Positions 1 to 8,427 of a stretch of DNA of 64,000 bases are shown here, piece after piece. The notes beneath the pieces are model-generated. The model saw only the letters and a program-made list of their open reading frames with translations. It was not told where the DNA came from and did no database searches. Positions within the stretch are counted from its first letter, which is position 1. The number at the start of each line of letters is the position of its first letter. Made by a program: the position numbers and the translations under genes. Origin of the DNA: Priestia abyssalis (GTDB lineage: Bacteria; Bacillota; Bacilli; Bacillales; Bacillaceae_H); NCBI RefSeq assembly GCF_002019595.1, contig NZ_KV917369.1:778458-842457 (forward strand), read 5' to 3'.

Positions 1-1
1 T

Positions 2-283
2 CGAGTAGCCTTAGAGGAATTAAAAGTAATAGAGGAAAAAGCATTAAAGATCCCTGTCGTCGGAACAGATGGTCTTACAGAAATGGTGGAATACGTTGAA
101 GCAGGAAAGATAGGCGCTACTGTAGCGCAGAATCCTTATGATATGGGATATCTAAGTGTAGAACAAGCACAAAAAGCAATTAGAGGAGGCAACATCCAAA
201 AAAAGATTGATAGTGGAATTGACATTATAACTGAGGATAATGCGAAAGAGAAGTTAGATTTTCTACAAGAAGTATTGCATTGA
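2..283 (+). CDS. Sugar ABC transporter substrate-binding protein, 3' fragment (cut by window edge)
   Basis: The reading frame is open from base 2 to a TGA ending at 283 and has no start in the window, so this is the C-terminal ~93 residues of a longer gene. It matches the C-terminus of the ribose-type binding lipoprotein at 3840-4799: both contain IPV(V/I)GTDG, then (N/S)PYDMGY, then (K/R)IDSGIDII/VIT and end near EKLDFLQ. This is the periplasmic-binding-protein-like fold that captures a sugar for an RbsA/RbsC-type importer. The near-identity to the later gene suggests a tandem duplication of an importer operon whose other half lies upstream of the window. Confidence 0.85.
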   Translation, partial: RVALEELKVIEEKALKIPVVGTDGLTEMVEYVEAGKIGATVAQNPYDMGYLSVEQAQKAIRGGNIQKKIDSGIDIITEDNAKEKLDFLQEVLH

Positions 284-418
284 AAAATAGTTTTTTTGAA
301 TTATCTGTTTTAATTCTTGTGGAAGGAGCATCAGAAATTCACTGGTTTACAACCACAAGAGATAGTTACCTATGTATTTATTCTTCATGAGTTAAACTTA
401 TTGGGGCCATTCGCTTTG

Positions 419-490
419 GTCTAGAAAATTTGGCATGGCCGTTCTTTGGTCATGACAAATTTTCTAAATCGATCTATATAGATATATATT
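419..490 (-). repeat. Intergenic hairpin repeat, form B, copy 1
   Basis: TAGAAAATTTGGCATG at 422-437 pairs with CATGACAAATTTTCTA at 451-466 (one mismatch). Read on the minus strand it starts with the ATAGATCGATTTAGAAAA lead-in seen in the other B copies. It sits directly 3' of the minus-strand YolD-like gene. The rest of 284-523 holds no gene that I can support. Confidence 0.7.
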
Positions 491-523
491 CTTGTATCAT
501 ACATCGTTGTAGGAAAAGTGATT

Positions 524-706
524 TTAAACAATTTCCATAATCCTGGATAAACGGATGGAGAAGGTTTTCTGTTGTTGATCCTTTAAAAGGACCGTTTGTT
601 CAGCAAGGTTAAGCTTAAAAATGCGTCCCTTGCATTTTTGTAATATCCCGTCTTGGTAATAGTTAATGGTCACTAAGCGTTTTTGTGTTAGTTCTTTTAA
701 AATCAT
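524..706 (-). CDS. YolD-like small protein
   Basis: 60 residues, with a good ribosome site (AGAAGGAG, about 7 nt before the ATG, read from 724 down to 707). The sequence has the layout of the YolD-like domain: a short beta-rich segment TINYYQDGILQKCKGRIFK, then a segment ending in IRLSRIMEIV, as in YolD C-termini where YxxGxxxxxxGxIxxID is followed by IPxxDIxxIE. Full YolD proteins are about 100-110 residues; this one lacks the N-terminal half. YolD-like proteins often accompany Y-family polymerases, but no polymerase is nearby, so its role here is unknown. It is transcribed divergently from the ABC operon. Confidence 0.6.
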   Translation of the reverse strand: MILKELTQKRLVTINYYQDGILQKCKGRIFKLNLAEQTVLLKDQQQKTFSIRLSRIMEIV

Positions 707-823
707 TATGTTTGCTCCTTCTAAGTAGTAATTAATTTTTCATTGGTAAATGTTCCATATCAATATAGTGAGCGTTTTCAAATTGAGGCATAAACAATAA
801 AAATATTGAATGAATACCAGTCA

Positions 824-845
824 ATAAGTTAAGCGCTTAACTTAT
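824..845. promoter_or_regulatory. 22-bp perfect palindrome, LacI-type operator candidate
   Basis: ATAAGTTAAGC followed immediately by its exact reverse complement, with central AAGCGCTT, the core typical of LacI/GalR-family operators. The outer bases do not fit the CcpA cre consensus, so a dedicated regulator is likelier than CcpA; the LacI-family gene at 6231 is the obvious candidate. It lies in the 545-bp divergent region 707-1250, which has no gene. That region also carries the cre-like site at 857-870 and the operon promoter at 1141-1195. Confidence 0.55.
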
Positions 846-856
846 GGTTTTAAATA

Positions 857-870
857 AGTATACGCTTACA
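857..870 (-). promoter_or_regulatory. cre-like site (CcpA)
   Basis: Read on the minus strand: TGTAAGCGTATACT, matching the cre consensus TGNAARCGNWWWCA at 13 of 14 positions. It lies 12 bp from the perfect palindrome at 824-845, so carbon catabolite control of the divergent region is likely. Confidence 0.5.
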
Positions 871-1140
871 TTTTTCTGTTTGTCAATAAGAAATCTATAG
901 AGGTTTTTCGTTTTTATTATATTAAAAGAGAAAAATAGAAAGAGATGTATTGAAGGAGAACACTAATAGAAAATAACATTTTATTTGCCTTACCTTTATA
1001 AAATCAAGGATATTCGGGTTAGAACAGTTTAATATGATCATTCATTCCAATAGTTATAACACCCAAGATATATGATTGTAAATTGAGTGAAATAACATTT
1101 TTTAAATATTGAGAATAATTTATTTTTTTTGAAAATGCTA

Positions 1141-1195
1141 TTGCTTAATCTTAAAAACCTCTATATAATTTAAAAATATAAGGAAAGCGCTTACC
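1141..1195 (+). promoter_or_regulatory. Promoter of the ABC sugar operon with overlapping cre/LacI site
   Basis: -35 TTGCTT (1141-1146), 17-bp spacer, -10 TATAAT (1164-1169). GGAAAGCGCTTACC at 1182-1195 fits the cre consensus at 12 of 14 positions and shares the AAGCGCTT core of the palindrome at 824. It falls about 12-25 bp after the -10, where bound repressor would block initiation. Confidence 0.65.
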
Positions 1196-1250
1196 TCAAA
1201 AGTTACCTTTTATTGGGCTTATATTATTCAAGCGGGAAAGGAGTCCATCA

Positions 1251-2756
1251 ATGAAAAATGAAGAGAAAAGTTTGTTGTTAATGAAAGGCATAAAGAAAAG
1301 CTTTTCAAACAACCACGTTTTAAAGGGAATTGATCTGGATGTCGTTCCAGGGGAAGTGCACGTACTGCTTGGGGAAAATGGGGCGGGAAAATCGACACTC
1401 ATTAAAATCCTAACAGGTGCGTATGAAAAAGACGCAGGTGAAATTTATTGGGAAGGCCAGCTTGTCAACATCAACACTCCTGTAGATTCCATGAGTTTGG
1501 GTATTGCAACGATTTATCAAGAGCTAAACGTTATCCCGCAGCTAAAAGTGTACGAGAATATTTTTCTTGGACGCGAGCTGAAGAAAGGCGGGAAAGTATC
1601 CACTCTAGACCGCACACAAATGAAAGAACAGGCTAAGCATTACTTAAAAATGCTTGGTCAGAGTCCAGAGTTGGCTGATCGCAATTTAGGTGAATTAGGA
1701 ATTGGTCAGCAGCAATTAGTCGAAATTGCTAAAGCGCTTACATTGGATGCGAAACTCATCATTATGGATGAACCAACAGCGAGTTTAAGTGGAGCGGAAG
1801 TGGAACAACTGTATCAGACGGTTGAAGGATTGACAGAAAAAGGGATTGCCATTGTTTTTATATCCCACCGTCTTGAAGAAATTAAAAGAATGGGTGATCG
1901 AATTACGATTTTACGTGATGGGTTTAAAATCGAGACCCTTCCAGTAAAGACAACGAGCACAGATAAGTGGATAGAACTAATGGTAGGACGCACATTAGAT
2001 GAGAAGTATCCAAAGCAATCATTCACGCTTGGCAGTGAGGGCTTCCGCGTAGAAAATCTGAAAGTGAAAGACAGCAAACATTCACTATCTTTTAATATTC
2101 GCTACGGTGAGATTGTTGGGATTGCAGGACTTGTTGGAGCAGGGCGCACGGAATTGGCCAGAGCCATTTTCGCAGCGGATCCGAAGGAAGGCGGAAAAAT
2201 ATTTATCGATGGAAAAGAAGTCAATATTAAAACCCCTCGTGATGCGATTAATGCGGGGATTGCCTTTATCACAGAGGATCGTAAAAATGAAGGACTGCTG
2301 CTGGATCAGCCGCTTGATTTCAATATTGCACTGGCGAATATGAAAGCTTTCCAGAATAACAGATTAATAAACTTAAAGAGAATTAAAGATACAGCGGAGG
2401 ACTACATAAAAGAATTAAAGGTTCGACCGGGAAATATCGAGTTAAACGCACGTAAGCTGAGCGGAGGAAATCAGCAAAAGGTTGTTATTGCTAAATGGCT
2501 TTGCACACAAGCCAAAGTCTTTATCTTTGATGAACCGACCAGGGGAATCGATGTGGGAGCCAAGGTTGAAGTATATCGATTAATGAATCAGCTGGTAGAA
2601 AACGGAGCTATCGTATTAATGATTTCTTCCGATTTACCAGAAATCTTAGGTATGTGCGATCGTATCCTTGTTATGAGTGAAGGTAAGCTGACAGCTGATC
2701 TGTCTCGTACGGAAGCATCACAAGAGAATATTATGAAAGCGGCTACAGGAGGTTGA
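1251..2756 (+). CDS. Sugar ABC transporter ATP-binding protein (RbsA type)
   Basis: 501 residues, a tandem of two ABC ATPase domains as in RbsA/MglA/XylG. The first has Walker A GENGAGKST (41-49), a signature around GIGQQQ and Walker B LIIMDEPTAS. The second has the degenerate P-loop GLVGAGRTEL typical of the C-terminal half, then LSGGNQQKV and FIFDEPTRGIDVG. It energises uptake of a monosaccharide through the permease encoded 4 bp downstream. The ATG at 1251 follows AAAGGAG. Sugar specificity cannot be read from the ATPase; no ribokinase or rbsD lies nearby, so ribose is not assured. Confidence 0.92.
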   Translation: MKNEEKSLLLMKGIKKSFSNNHVLKGIDLDVVPGEVHVLLGENGAGKSTLIKILTGAYEKDAGEIYWEGQLVNINTPVDSMSLGIATIYQELNVIPQLKVYENIFLGRELKKGGKVSTLDRTQMKEQAKHYLKMLGQSPELADRNLGELGIGQQQLVEIAKALTLDAKLIIMDEPTASLSGAEVEQLYQTVEGLTEKGIAIVFISHRLEEIKRMGDRITILRDGFKIETLPVKTTSTDKWIELMVGRTLDEKYPKQSFTLGSEGFRVENLKVKDSKHSLSFNIRYGEIVGIAGLVGAGRTELARAIFAADPKEGGKIFIDGKEVNIKTPRDAINAGIAFITEDRKNEGLLLDQPLDFNIALANMKAFQNNRLINLKRIKDTAEDYIKELKVRPGNIELNARKLSGGNQQKVVIAKWLCTQAKVFIFDEPTRGIDVGAKVEVYRLMNQLVENGAIVLMISSDLPEILGMCDRILVMSEGKLTADLSRTEASQENIMKAATGG

Positions 2757-2760
2757 AAAA

Positions 2761-3753
2761 ATGGCTGAAGTTATTGTAGATAAAGCGAAAACAACAAAAG
2801 AGGGTAAATCTGCACGGTATTATTTAGAAAAGTTTGGTGCTCTAATTGGTTTAATCTTATTAAGTGTGATTCTTACCGTTTTATCAGACAAATTTCTAAC
2901 GGTTAACAATATCATGAATATCGCTCGCCAATCATCGATTAACGCTATTTTAGCATTAGGAATGCTATTGCCGATTTTAACGGCCGGAATTGACTTATCG
3001 GTAGGATCGATTCTTGCCATAGCCATTATGTTAATGGGTGTTGTTACCGTCAATATGGGAATGAGTCCATTCATTGGAATACTCGTTTGTTTATTGGTAG
3101 GGGCTTTCTTCGGCTGGCTAAACGGCATTATGTTAACAAAACTGCGTTTACCGCATCCGTTTATTTCAACGCTTGGAACAATGAACATTGCAAGGGGACT
3201 AGCTCTTATCATTACAGCAGCAGCACCGATTGCAGGTTTTCCATACATGATTCAGTTTCTAGGGAGAGAATTTGTTGGTCCAATTCCAGTAAGCTTTTTG
3301 CTCGTTATCGTCATGTATGTCATTTTCCATATCTTCTTAACAAGAACGCAAACAGGCCGATACATTTATGCAATCGGCGGAAATAAAGAAGCAGCCCACT
3401 TATCCGGTATTAATGTAAATCGCGTATTAGTCATCGTTTATACAATCAGCGGATTTATGGCAGGGCTTGCCGGTTTAGTGATGGTAGGGCGAGTAAACTC
3501 AGCGTTCCCGCTTGCAGGATTATCATATGAGCTGGATGCAATTGCTGCCGTTATTATCGGTGGGGCTAGTTTCTTCGGCGGTGTTGGGACAGTCTGGGGT
3601 ACATTGATCGGTGCGATGATTATTGCGGTATTAAGAAACGGACTGAACCTTCTAAATGTATCAGCTGACTTCCAAATGACGGTGATCGGTTTAGTTATTA
3701 TCGCTGCAGTGTACGTCGATGTGCTTCGTCAAAGAAAAAGCAAGAAGGGGTAA
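2761..3753 (+). CDS. Sugar ABC transporter permease (RbsC type)
   Basis: 330 residues with about ten hydrophobic segments, belonging to the BPD_transp_2 family (RbsC/XylH/AraH). The family's AGIDLSVGSI motif is near residues 77-86 and the cytoplasmic loop GGNKEAAHLSGINVNRV occurs in the middle. It forms the membrane channel with the ATPase just upstream; AGGAGG within the ATPase stop region serves its ATG, so the two are translationally linked. The binding lipoprotein follows 87 bp later. Confidence 0.92.
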   Translation: MAEVIVDKAKTTKEGKSARYYLEKFGALIGLILLSVILTVLSDKFLTVNNIMNIARQSSINAILALGMLLPILTAGIDLSVGSILAIAIMLMGVVTVNMGMSPFIGILVCLLVGAFFGWLNGIMLTKLRLPHPFISTLGTMNIARGLALIITAAAPIAGFPYMIQFLGREFVGPIPVSFLLVIVMYVIFHIFLTRTQTGRYIYAIGGNKEAAHLSGINVNRVLVIVYTISGFMAGLAGLVMVGRVNSAFPLAGLSYELDAIAAVIIGGASFFGGVGTVWGTLIGAMIIAVLRNGLNLLNVSADFQMTVIGLVIIAAVYVDVLRQRKSKKG

Positions 3754-3839
3754 TGCAATACTCAAAGTATTATGATGGAGTCTTGGTTAAGCGTTTTCTT
3801 TGAGTGAAAATTTTATAGAGAAAACAGGGGGAGAAAAGA

Positions 3840-4799
3840 ATGAGAAAATTTGGATTGGTATTAGCAACAACAGGTTTATTATTATCGGCGGTTGGATGCA
3901 GCCAGGGATCTTCAGAAAAAACAGGGGGAGAAGGCGGAGAAGAGAGCGTTGCCGTTGTGTTAAAAACATTGAGCAGCCCGTATTGGAAGTACGTTGAAGC
4001 CGGAGCCAAAAAGGCAGGAGAGGACTTAGGTGTGGATGTAACGATTGTAGGTCCATCCGCTGAATCGCAAATTATGGAGCAGGTAAACATGATTGAGGAC
4101 TCTCTTAACCAGGCTCCTAGCGCTCTTGTTGTTTCACCATCACAGCCAGATACGGTGGTGCCTGTATTGGAGCAAGCAACCCAAAGCGACCTTCCAGTCC
4201 TATTAATTGATACGGATGCTGAATTTGAAGGGAAAACATCCTTTATCGGAACGGAAAACTTTACTGCAGGTCAAGAAGGCGGTAAATTGCTGGCTTCCAT
4301 GCTTCAAAAAGGGGATAAAGTGGCATTGCTTGCAGGTGCGTTAGGTAATGAAGCGATGGATCAGCGCATTAAAGGGGCAAAAGAAGTGTTAGAAGAAGCG
4401 GGAATGGTAGTGGTAGCTGAACAGCCGGCTGACAGCGATAAAACAAAAGCGATGTCGGTTATGGAAAATATTTTGCAAAAAAATCCGGATGTAAAAGGTG
4501 TGTTTAGTGCAAATGACGACATGGCGATAGGTGTATTACGCGCTCTTGAGGCAAAAGGATTAACGATTCCGGTAATCGGTACAGATGGTACGGTTGAGGC
4601 TGTTGAGTCTATTCTAGATGGAAAGCTGGCAGGAACCATTGCCCAAAGTCCGTATGACATGGGATACCAAGGTGTAGAAAATGCGGTAAAAGCAGCGAAA
4701 GGTGAAAAAATTGAAGGACGTATTGACAGCGGAATTGATGTGATTACAAAGGAAAATGCGCAAGAGAAGTTAGATTTCCTGCAAAGCATCTCTAAATAA
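3840..4799 (+). CDS. Sugar ABC transporter substrate-binding lipoprotein (RbsB type)
   Basis: 319 residues. The signal peptide ends in a lipobox, LSAVGC with Cys20, so the mature protein is lipid-anchored outside the cell. Residues ~40-319 have the type I periplasmic-binding fold: SPYWKYVEAGAKKAGEDLG at the start, VSPSQPD in the first lobe, then VFSANDDMAIG and VIGTDG toward the end. This belongs to the Peripla_BP_4 group (ribose, allose, xylitol and related ligands). It completes the ATPase-permease-lipoprotein importer and is a close paralogue of the fragment at 2-283. The ligand is unknown. Confidence 0.92.
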   Translation: MRKFGLVLATTGLLLSAVGCSQGSSEKTGGEGGEESVAVVLKTLSSPYWKYVEAGAKKAGEDLGVDVTIVGPSAESQIMEQVNMIEDSLNQAPSALVVSPSQPDTVVPVLEQATQSDLPVLLIDTDAEFEGKTSFIGTENFTAGQEGGKLLASMLQKGDKVALLAGALGNEAMDQRIKGAKEVLEEAGMVVVAEQPADSDKTKAMSVMENILQKNPDVKGVFSANDDMAIGVLRALEAKGLTIPVIGTDGTVEAVESILDGKLAGTIAQSPYDMGYQGVENAVKAAKGEKIEGRIDSGIDVITKENAQEKLDFLQSISK

Positions 4800-4960
4800 T
4801 AAGACTGATTTTAAAAATATAGGAAGCAGCAGGAGCTTTTTTCGAAAAGCATCTGGCTGCTTCTGGTTGTTCCCAACAGTTCAGCAACTGTTTCATTTGC
4901 AAATAGTTCATGCTGAAGCAGCAGTTTGGCTGATTTCAGTATAGAGAAGGAGAGGATAAT

Positions 4961-5983
4961 ATGAAAAAAATTCGGTGGGGAATTTTGAGTGCAGCAAATA
5001 TCGCCTATGATCAGCTCTTACCGGCTTTAAGACGTTCAGATCGTGCTGAAGCAGCGGCGATTGCAAGTAAAAGCGAGGGCCGCGCAGAAAGGTTCAATAT
5101 TCCGACTATCTATAAAGAATATGAGCAATTGCTCGACGATCCTGCCATTGAAGCGGTTTACATTCCGCTGCCTAACGCGCTGCACGCGGAATGGGCCATT
5201 AAAGCGGCGAAAAAGGGGAAACATATTCTGCTTGAGAAGCCGGCTGCACTTAGCGCTGCAGAAATGGAGGACATTCAGAACGCTGTACAGGAAAATAACG
5301 TGATCTTCCTGGAAGCTTTTATGTATCAATTCCATAAGCAGCATCAGCGTGTGAGAGAATTATTAGAATCCGGTTATATCGGAGAGTATCAGCATGTAAA
5401 GGCCCATTTTTCCTGGATGCTTGAAGATCCGAATGATATTCGCTTAAAACCGGAGCTTGGTGGCGGAGCGATGCGTGATGTAGGCTGCTACGGCATCCAT
5501 GCAATGAGTCAGGTTATAGGGCTGAAACCAACAAAAGTAACGATGGCAGGTAAAATTCATCCGGAGTATAACGTTGATACATTATCGACCTGTATTTTTA
5601 CGGATGAAAAAGGGCGTACAGCTGAGGTGACAGCAAGTGTCGAACTGCCATTCATCAATCGATACGAAGTAATTGGTCCAAAGGGAACGATTTTAGTGGA
5701 ATCATCTTTCCGCCCGGACGTTTCACCTGATGGTTTTGGGAAAGTGATTGTAAAAGACCATAATAATCAAACGGTTTTGTACGAAGCATACGAGGATGAT
5801 CAATACTTAAATCAAATTGAACATTTGCATGACTGCATCATTAATGGACAGCAGCCTCACTACTCCGTTAAGGATTCTTTGCAGGTGATGCACTATATCG
5901 AAAAGGGTTATCAATCGTTATATAACTCTTCTGTAACACAAGATTTAACTTATGAACGCAGCACAGTTCAAGTAGAAAGATAA
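4961..5983 (+). CDS. Gfo/Idh/MocA-family NAD(P)-dependent oxidoreductase
   Basis: 340 residues. The N-terminal Rossmann domain starts at IRWGILSAANIAYDQLL (the usual glycine-rich turn is partly replaced by SAAN), followed by the family motif LLEKPAALS near residue 95, where the Lys is the catalytic lysine. The C-terminal domain contains GGGAMRDVGCYGIHAM, with the conserved D-x-G-x-Y-x-I-H segment. Enzymes of this family oxidise or reduce sugars, inositols and sugar acids. Its position between the importer and the LacI regulator suggests it acts on the imported sugar. The ATG follows GAAGGAGAGG. The leader 4800-4960 contains an imperfect GAAGCAGC/GCTGCTTC stem that may attenuate. Confidence 0.85.
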   Translation: MKKIRWGILSAANIAYDQLLPALRRSDRAEAAAIASKSEGRAERFNIPTIYKEYEQLLDDPAIEAVYIPLPNALHAEWAIKAAKKGKHILLEKPAALSAAEMEDIQNAVQENNVIFLEAFMYQFHKQHQRVRELLESGYIGEYQHVKAHFSWMLEDPNDIRLKPELGGGAMRDVGCYGIHAMSQVIGLKPTKVTMAGKIHPEYNVDTLSTCIFTDEKGRTAEVTASVELPFINRYEVIGPKGTILVESSFRPDVSPDGFGKVIVKDHNNQTVLYEAYEDDQYLNQIEHLHDCIINGQQPHYSVKDSLQVMHYIEKGYQSLYNSSVTQDLTYERSTVQVER

Positions 5984-6078
5984 AAGAATGCAAATTATTA
6001 GTATCAAAATAGCAAACGGATGCTATGAATGGAGATGTCTCATAAGCCCTTAATAAATCAAAAAAACTGATTTTTACT

Positions 6079-6125
6079 GCAAGGTCCCTCACTGAATTCC
6101 TTGGTTTTCCTGGGTTTTCATAACG
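6079..6125 (-). repeat. Intergenic repeat form D, copy 1
   Basis: Read on the minus strand it contains ATGAAAAC, six variable bases, then AAACCAAGGAATTCAGTGA. This matches 58646-58679, where the same sequence ends in a CCCGTCA/TGACGGG stem. It sits between the oxidoreductase and the LacI gene. Confidence 0.5.
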
Positions 6126-6140
6126 GTGCAATGCAGGGGG

Positions 6141-6178
6141 ATGACCGAAAAGGGTTGTATTTTGCCCTTTTCGGTCAT
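6141..6178 (+). other. 14-bp perfect hairpin just upstream of the LacI-family gene
   Basis: ATGACCGAAAAGGG (6141-6154) pairs exactly with CCCTTTTCGGTCAT (6165-6178) around a 10-nt loop. No T-run follows on either strand, so it is not a canonical terminator. It could end transcription from 4961 weakly or be an RNA structure in the lacI leader. Confidence 0.5.
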
Positions 6179-6230
6179 TCTCTCTTCATCAAAAAGAGGT
6201 GGGCAATTTATGAGAGAGGAGGGGTTTTAT

Positions 6231-7232
6231 GTGAAACCGACTATCTATAATGTCGCTAAAGAGGCAGGGGTTTCAATTGCCACTGTGTCAAAAGTACTTA
6301 ATCATACTGGGCGCATAAGTGATAAAACGAGAAAAAAGGTCTTCCAAACGATGGATAAGCTCAACTACCGTCCCAGTGTAGTAGCGTCTGCCTTAACAGG
6401 AAAACAAACAAAAACCATTGGTCTTCTGATTCCTGATATTTCAAACCCTTTCTTCGCTGAAATTGCCAGAAGCATTGAAGATCAGAGCCATGAACGGGGA
6501 TTTAACGTAATGATGTGCAGTACGGATAACCTTAAAGAAAAGGAAGAAAGGTATTTATCGCTTTTAGTTCGCCAGCAAATAGACGGCCTCATTGTAGCCT
6601 CGGCTTTTCGGTGTGCGAGATTGCTGGAAGATGTGGCAAAAGAAGTCCCTATTACTCTAGTAGCGTCAGAAATTCCGAGGCTGTCGATTAATACGGTGAC
6701 AGTTGATGACTATAAAGGCGGATACCTTGCTGCTTCGTATTTGCTATCCCTGGGTCACACAAAAATTGCCATTATTGCAGAAGGAGTTCGAAGCAACAAG
6801 CCCCGTCTGGATGCCTTTAGGGATGTGATGGAAGAGGCTAATATTCCGATACGCGATGGCTATGTGATTCAAACAGAAGCATTGATGACCAGAGGCTATG
6901 AAAGTGCTAAACAGCTTTTCTCGCTGAAAGAGAGACCTACCGCTATTTTTGCCTGCAACGATTTATTGGCGATTGGAGTTGTACAGGCAGCTAAGGAAGC
7001 GGGTTTGAGCATTCCACAAGATGTGTCAATCATTGGGTTTGATAATACCATCTTGTCGACCAATACAAGCCCCATGCTCACGACGGTTGCCCAGCCAATT
7101 AAGGAAATGGGCGCAAAGGTGGTGGATCTATTAATTGAGGAGATGAAAGAACCTAAAAGCTATAAAGAGCGTCTGCTTCTTTCTCCCGAGTTAATTGTCC
7201 GTCAATCGACAGATATATATAAATCCACATAA
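6231..7232 (+). CDS. LacI/GalR-family transcriptional regulator
   Basis: 333 residues from a GTG start 7 nt after GAGAGGAGGGG; this gives the classic N-terminus KPTIYNVAKEAGVSIATVSK, a LacI helix-turn-helix at residues ~3-24 with the hinge helix near 50-57. Residues ~60-333 are the sugar-binding-protein-like effector domain (IGLLIPDISNPFFAEIARSIE; later FACNDLLAIGVVQAA and VSIIGFDNT). In-frame ATG starts at 6210 and upstream are possible but fit the family less well. It probably controls the sugar operon upstream through the AAGCGCTT-type sites at 824 and 1182. Effector unknown. Confidence 0.9.
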   Translation: MKPTIYNVAKEAGVSIATVSKVLNHTGRISDKTRKKVFQTMDKLNYRPSVVASALTGKQTKTIGLLIPDISNPFFAEIARSIEDQSHERGFNVMMCSTDNLKEKEERYLSLLVRQQIDGLIVASAFRCARLLEDVAKEVPITLVASEIPRLSINTVTVDDYKGGYLAASYLLSLGHTKIAIIAEGVRSNKPRLDAFRDVMEEANIPIRDGYVIQTEALMTRGYESAKQLFSLKERPTAIFACNDLLAIGVVQAAKEAGLSIPQDVSIIGFDNTILSTNTSPMLTTVAQPIKEMGAKVVDLLIEEMKEPKSYKERLLLSPELIVRQSTDIYKST

Positions 7233-7362
7233 ATAATTTAACATGGGCAAAAAGCGCCCATGTCATATTATTTACGCATAAGCGGCTGCCAAGCGACATT
7301 AAGGGCTCTTGTCAGCCGCTTATCTGAGAACCTTTGAGAGCCTATTCAAGATGCAGAGACCC
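7230..7362 (+). repeat. Intergenic hairpin repeat, form A, copy 1
   Basis: First stem AAATAATTTAACATGGGC / GCCCATGTCATATTATTT (7230-7247 with 7256-7273, two mismatches), starting within the LacI stop codon. The second stem, ATAAGCGGCTG / CAGCCGCTTAT (about 7279-7323), is followed by the shared tail GAGAACCTTTGAGAGCCTAT and TCAAGAT. Confidence 0.75.
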
Positions 7363-7446
7363 CAAAATCCTAAAGAGGAATTACGGCCAAGGTTATGTTA
7401 AAAACTTAAATTGTATTTATATAATAGTGAAAAGGGTGAGGATTTA

Positions 7447-8322
7447 ATGGCACTAGTAAAGATGAAAGATATTTTAGCAAAAGCAGAACGAGATAATTAT
7501 GGAGTGGGCGCTTTTAGTGTGGCGAATATGGAAATGGTGATGGGAGCAATCAAAGCAGCTGAAGAGCTGCAATCTCCTTTAATTCTGCAAATTGCGGAAG
7601 TTCGACTCAATCATTCACCGCTTCATATGATTGGTCCGCTAATGGTAGCTGCAGCAAAAGAGGCGAACGTTCCTGTAGCAGTTCACTTTGATCATGGAAT
7701 GACTCTTGAGAAAATTAAACAAACGTTAGAAATCGGCTTTAGCTCTGTTATGTATGACGGCTCGCACCATTCGCTGGAAGAAAACATTCAAAAGACAAAA
7801 GAAGTGGTCGAGCTCGCTAAACAATATGGAGCAACAGTGGAAGCGGAAATTGGAAGAGTCGGCGGCAGTGAGGATGGCTCAGAAGATATTGAAATGCTGC
7901 TTACTAGCACGGAAGAAGCAAAACGATTTGCAGAGGAAACGAATATAGATGCGTTAGCTATCGCGATTGGAAATGCACATGGCATGTATAAAGGTGATCC
8001 AAACTTACGGCTAAATCGTTTGCATGAAATTAATGAGCAAGTCGATATTCCATTAGTATTGCATGGAGGATCTGGTATTAGTGCTGAAGACTTTAAAGCA
8101 TGTATTCAAAAAGGAATTCGTAAAATTAACGTTGCCACCGCTACTTTTAATAATATTGTTCATGCTGTCAACAAATCCGTCGAAACGGCGCCTTATGCCG
8201 ATTATTTTGCGCTGCATCAAGATTCCATCCATGCAGTGTATGAAAATGTGAAACATCATATGCAAATATTCGGCAGCTGCAACAGAGTTCAATCAAAAGA
8301 GAAATTCTTTCACACAACTTGA
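7447..8322 (+). CDS. Class II (zinc) ketose-bisphosphate aldolase family protein
   Basis: 291 residues from ATG 7447, which follows AAGGGTGAGG. Fructose-bisphosphate-aldolase class II family: HFDHG at 80-84 gives the catalytic Asp82 and zinc ligand His83; EIGRVGG follows at 134-140; the other zinc ligands fit His178 (GNAHGMY) and His206 (LHGGSG). Relatives include FbaA, GatY/KbaY and IolJ. The neighbourhood of importer, dehydrogenase and LacI points to a dedicated sugar pathway rather than central glycolysis, but no partner kinase is present, so the substrate is open. It has its own leader containing repeat A1, and a terminator follows. Confidence 0.85.
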   Translation: MALVKMKDILAKAERDNYGVGAFSVANMEMVMGAIKAAEELQSPLILQIAEVRLNHSPLHMIGPLMVAAAKEANVPVAVHFDHGMTLEKIKQTLEIGFSSVMYDGSHHSLEENIQKTKEVVELAKQYGATVEAEIGRVGGSEDGSEDIEMLLTSTEEAKRFAEETNIDALAIAIGNAHGMYKGDPNLRLNRLHEINEQVDIPLVLHGGSGISAEDFKACIQKGIRKINVATATFNNIVHAVNKSVETAPYADYFALHQDSIHAVYENVKHHMQIFGSCNRVQSKEKFFHTT

Positions 8323-8341
8323 ATAAGCAGAAAAGTTAATA

Positions 8342-8395
8342 AGGGTTGCCTCCAAAGAGTTTGTTTCTCCTTTTTAGGGGCAACCTGTTAATTTT
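8342..8395 (+). terminator. Terminator after the aldolase gene
   Basis: AGGGTTGCC (8342-8350) pairs with GGCAACCT (about 8379-8386) across a long loop and is followed by GTTAATTTTTTAAC. Confidence 0.5.
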
Positions 8396-8427
8396 TTAAC
8401 ATCTTCATCGCTTTTTTATTCTGTTTA

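Noticed and set aside
2820-3248. 142-codon minus-strand ORF inside the permease gene
   Set aside because: Antisense shadow of a strongly conserved permease; no ribosome site and no recognisable protein features. The same reasoning applied to other long antisense ORFs, such as 4361-4789, 8943-9518, 14922-15431, 18369-18989 and 45770-46204.
1251-4799. Naming the importer rbsACB
   Set aside because: The family match is clear, but rbsK, rbsD and rbsR context is missing and other sugars use the same family, so gene symbols were withheld.
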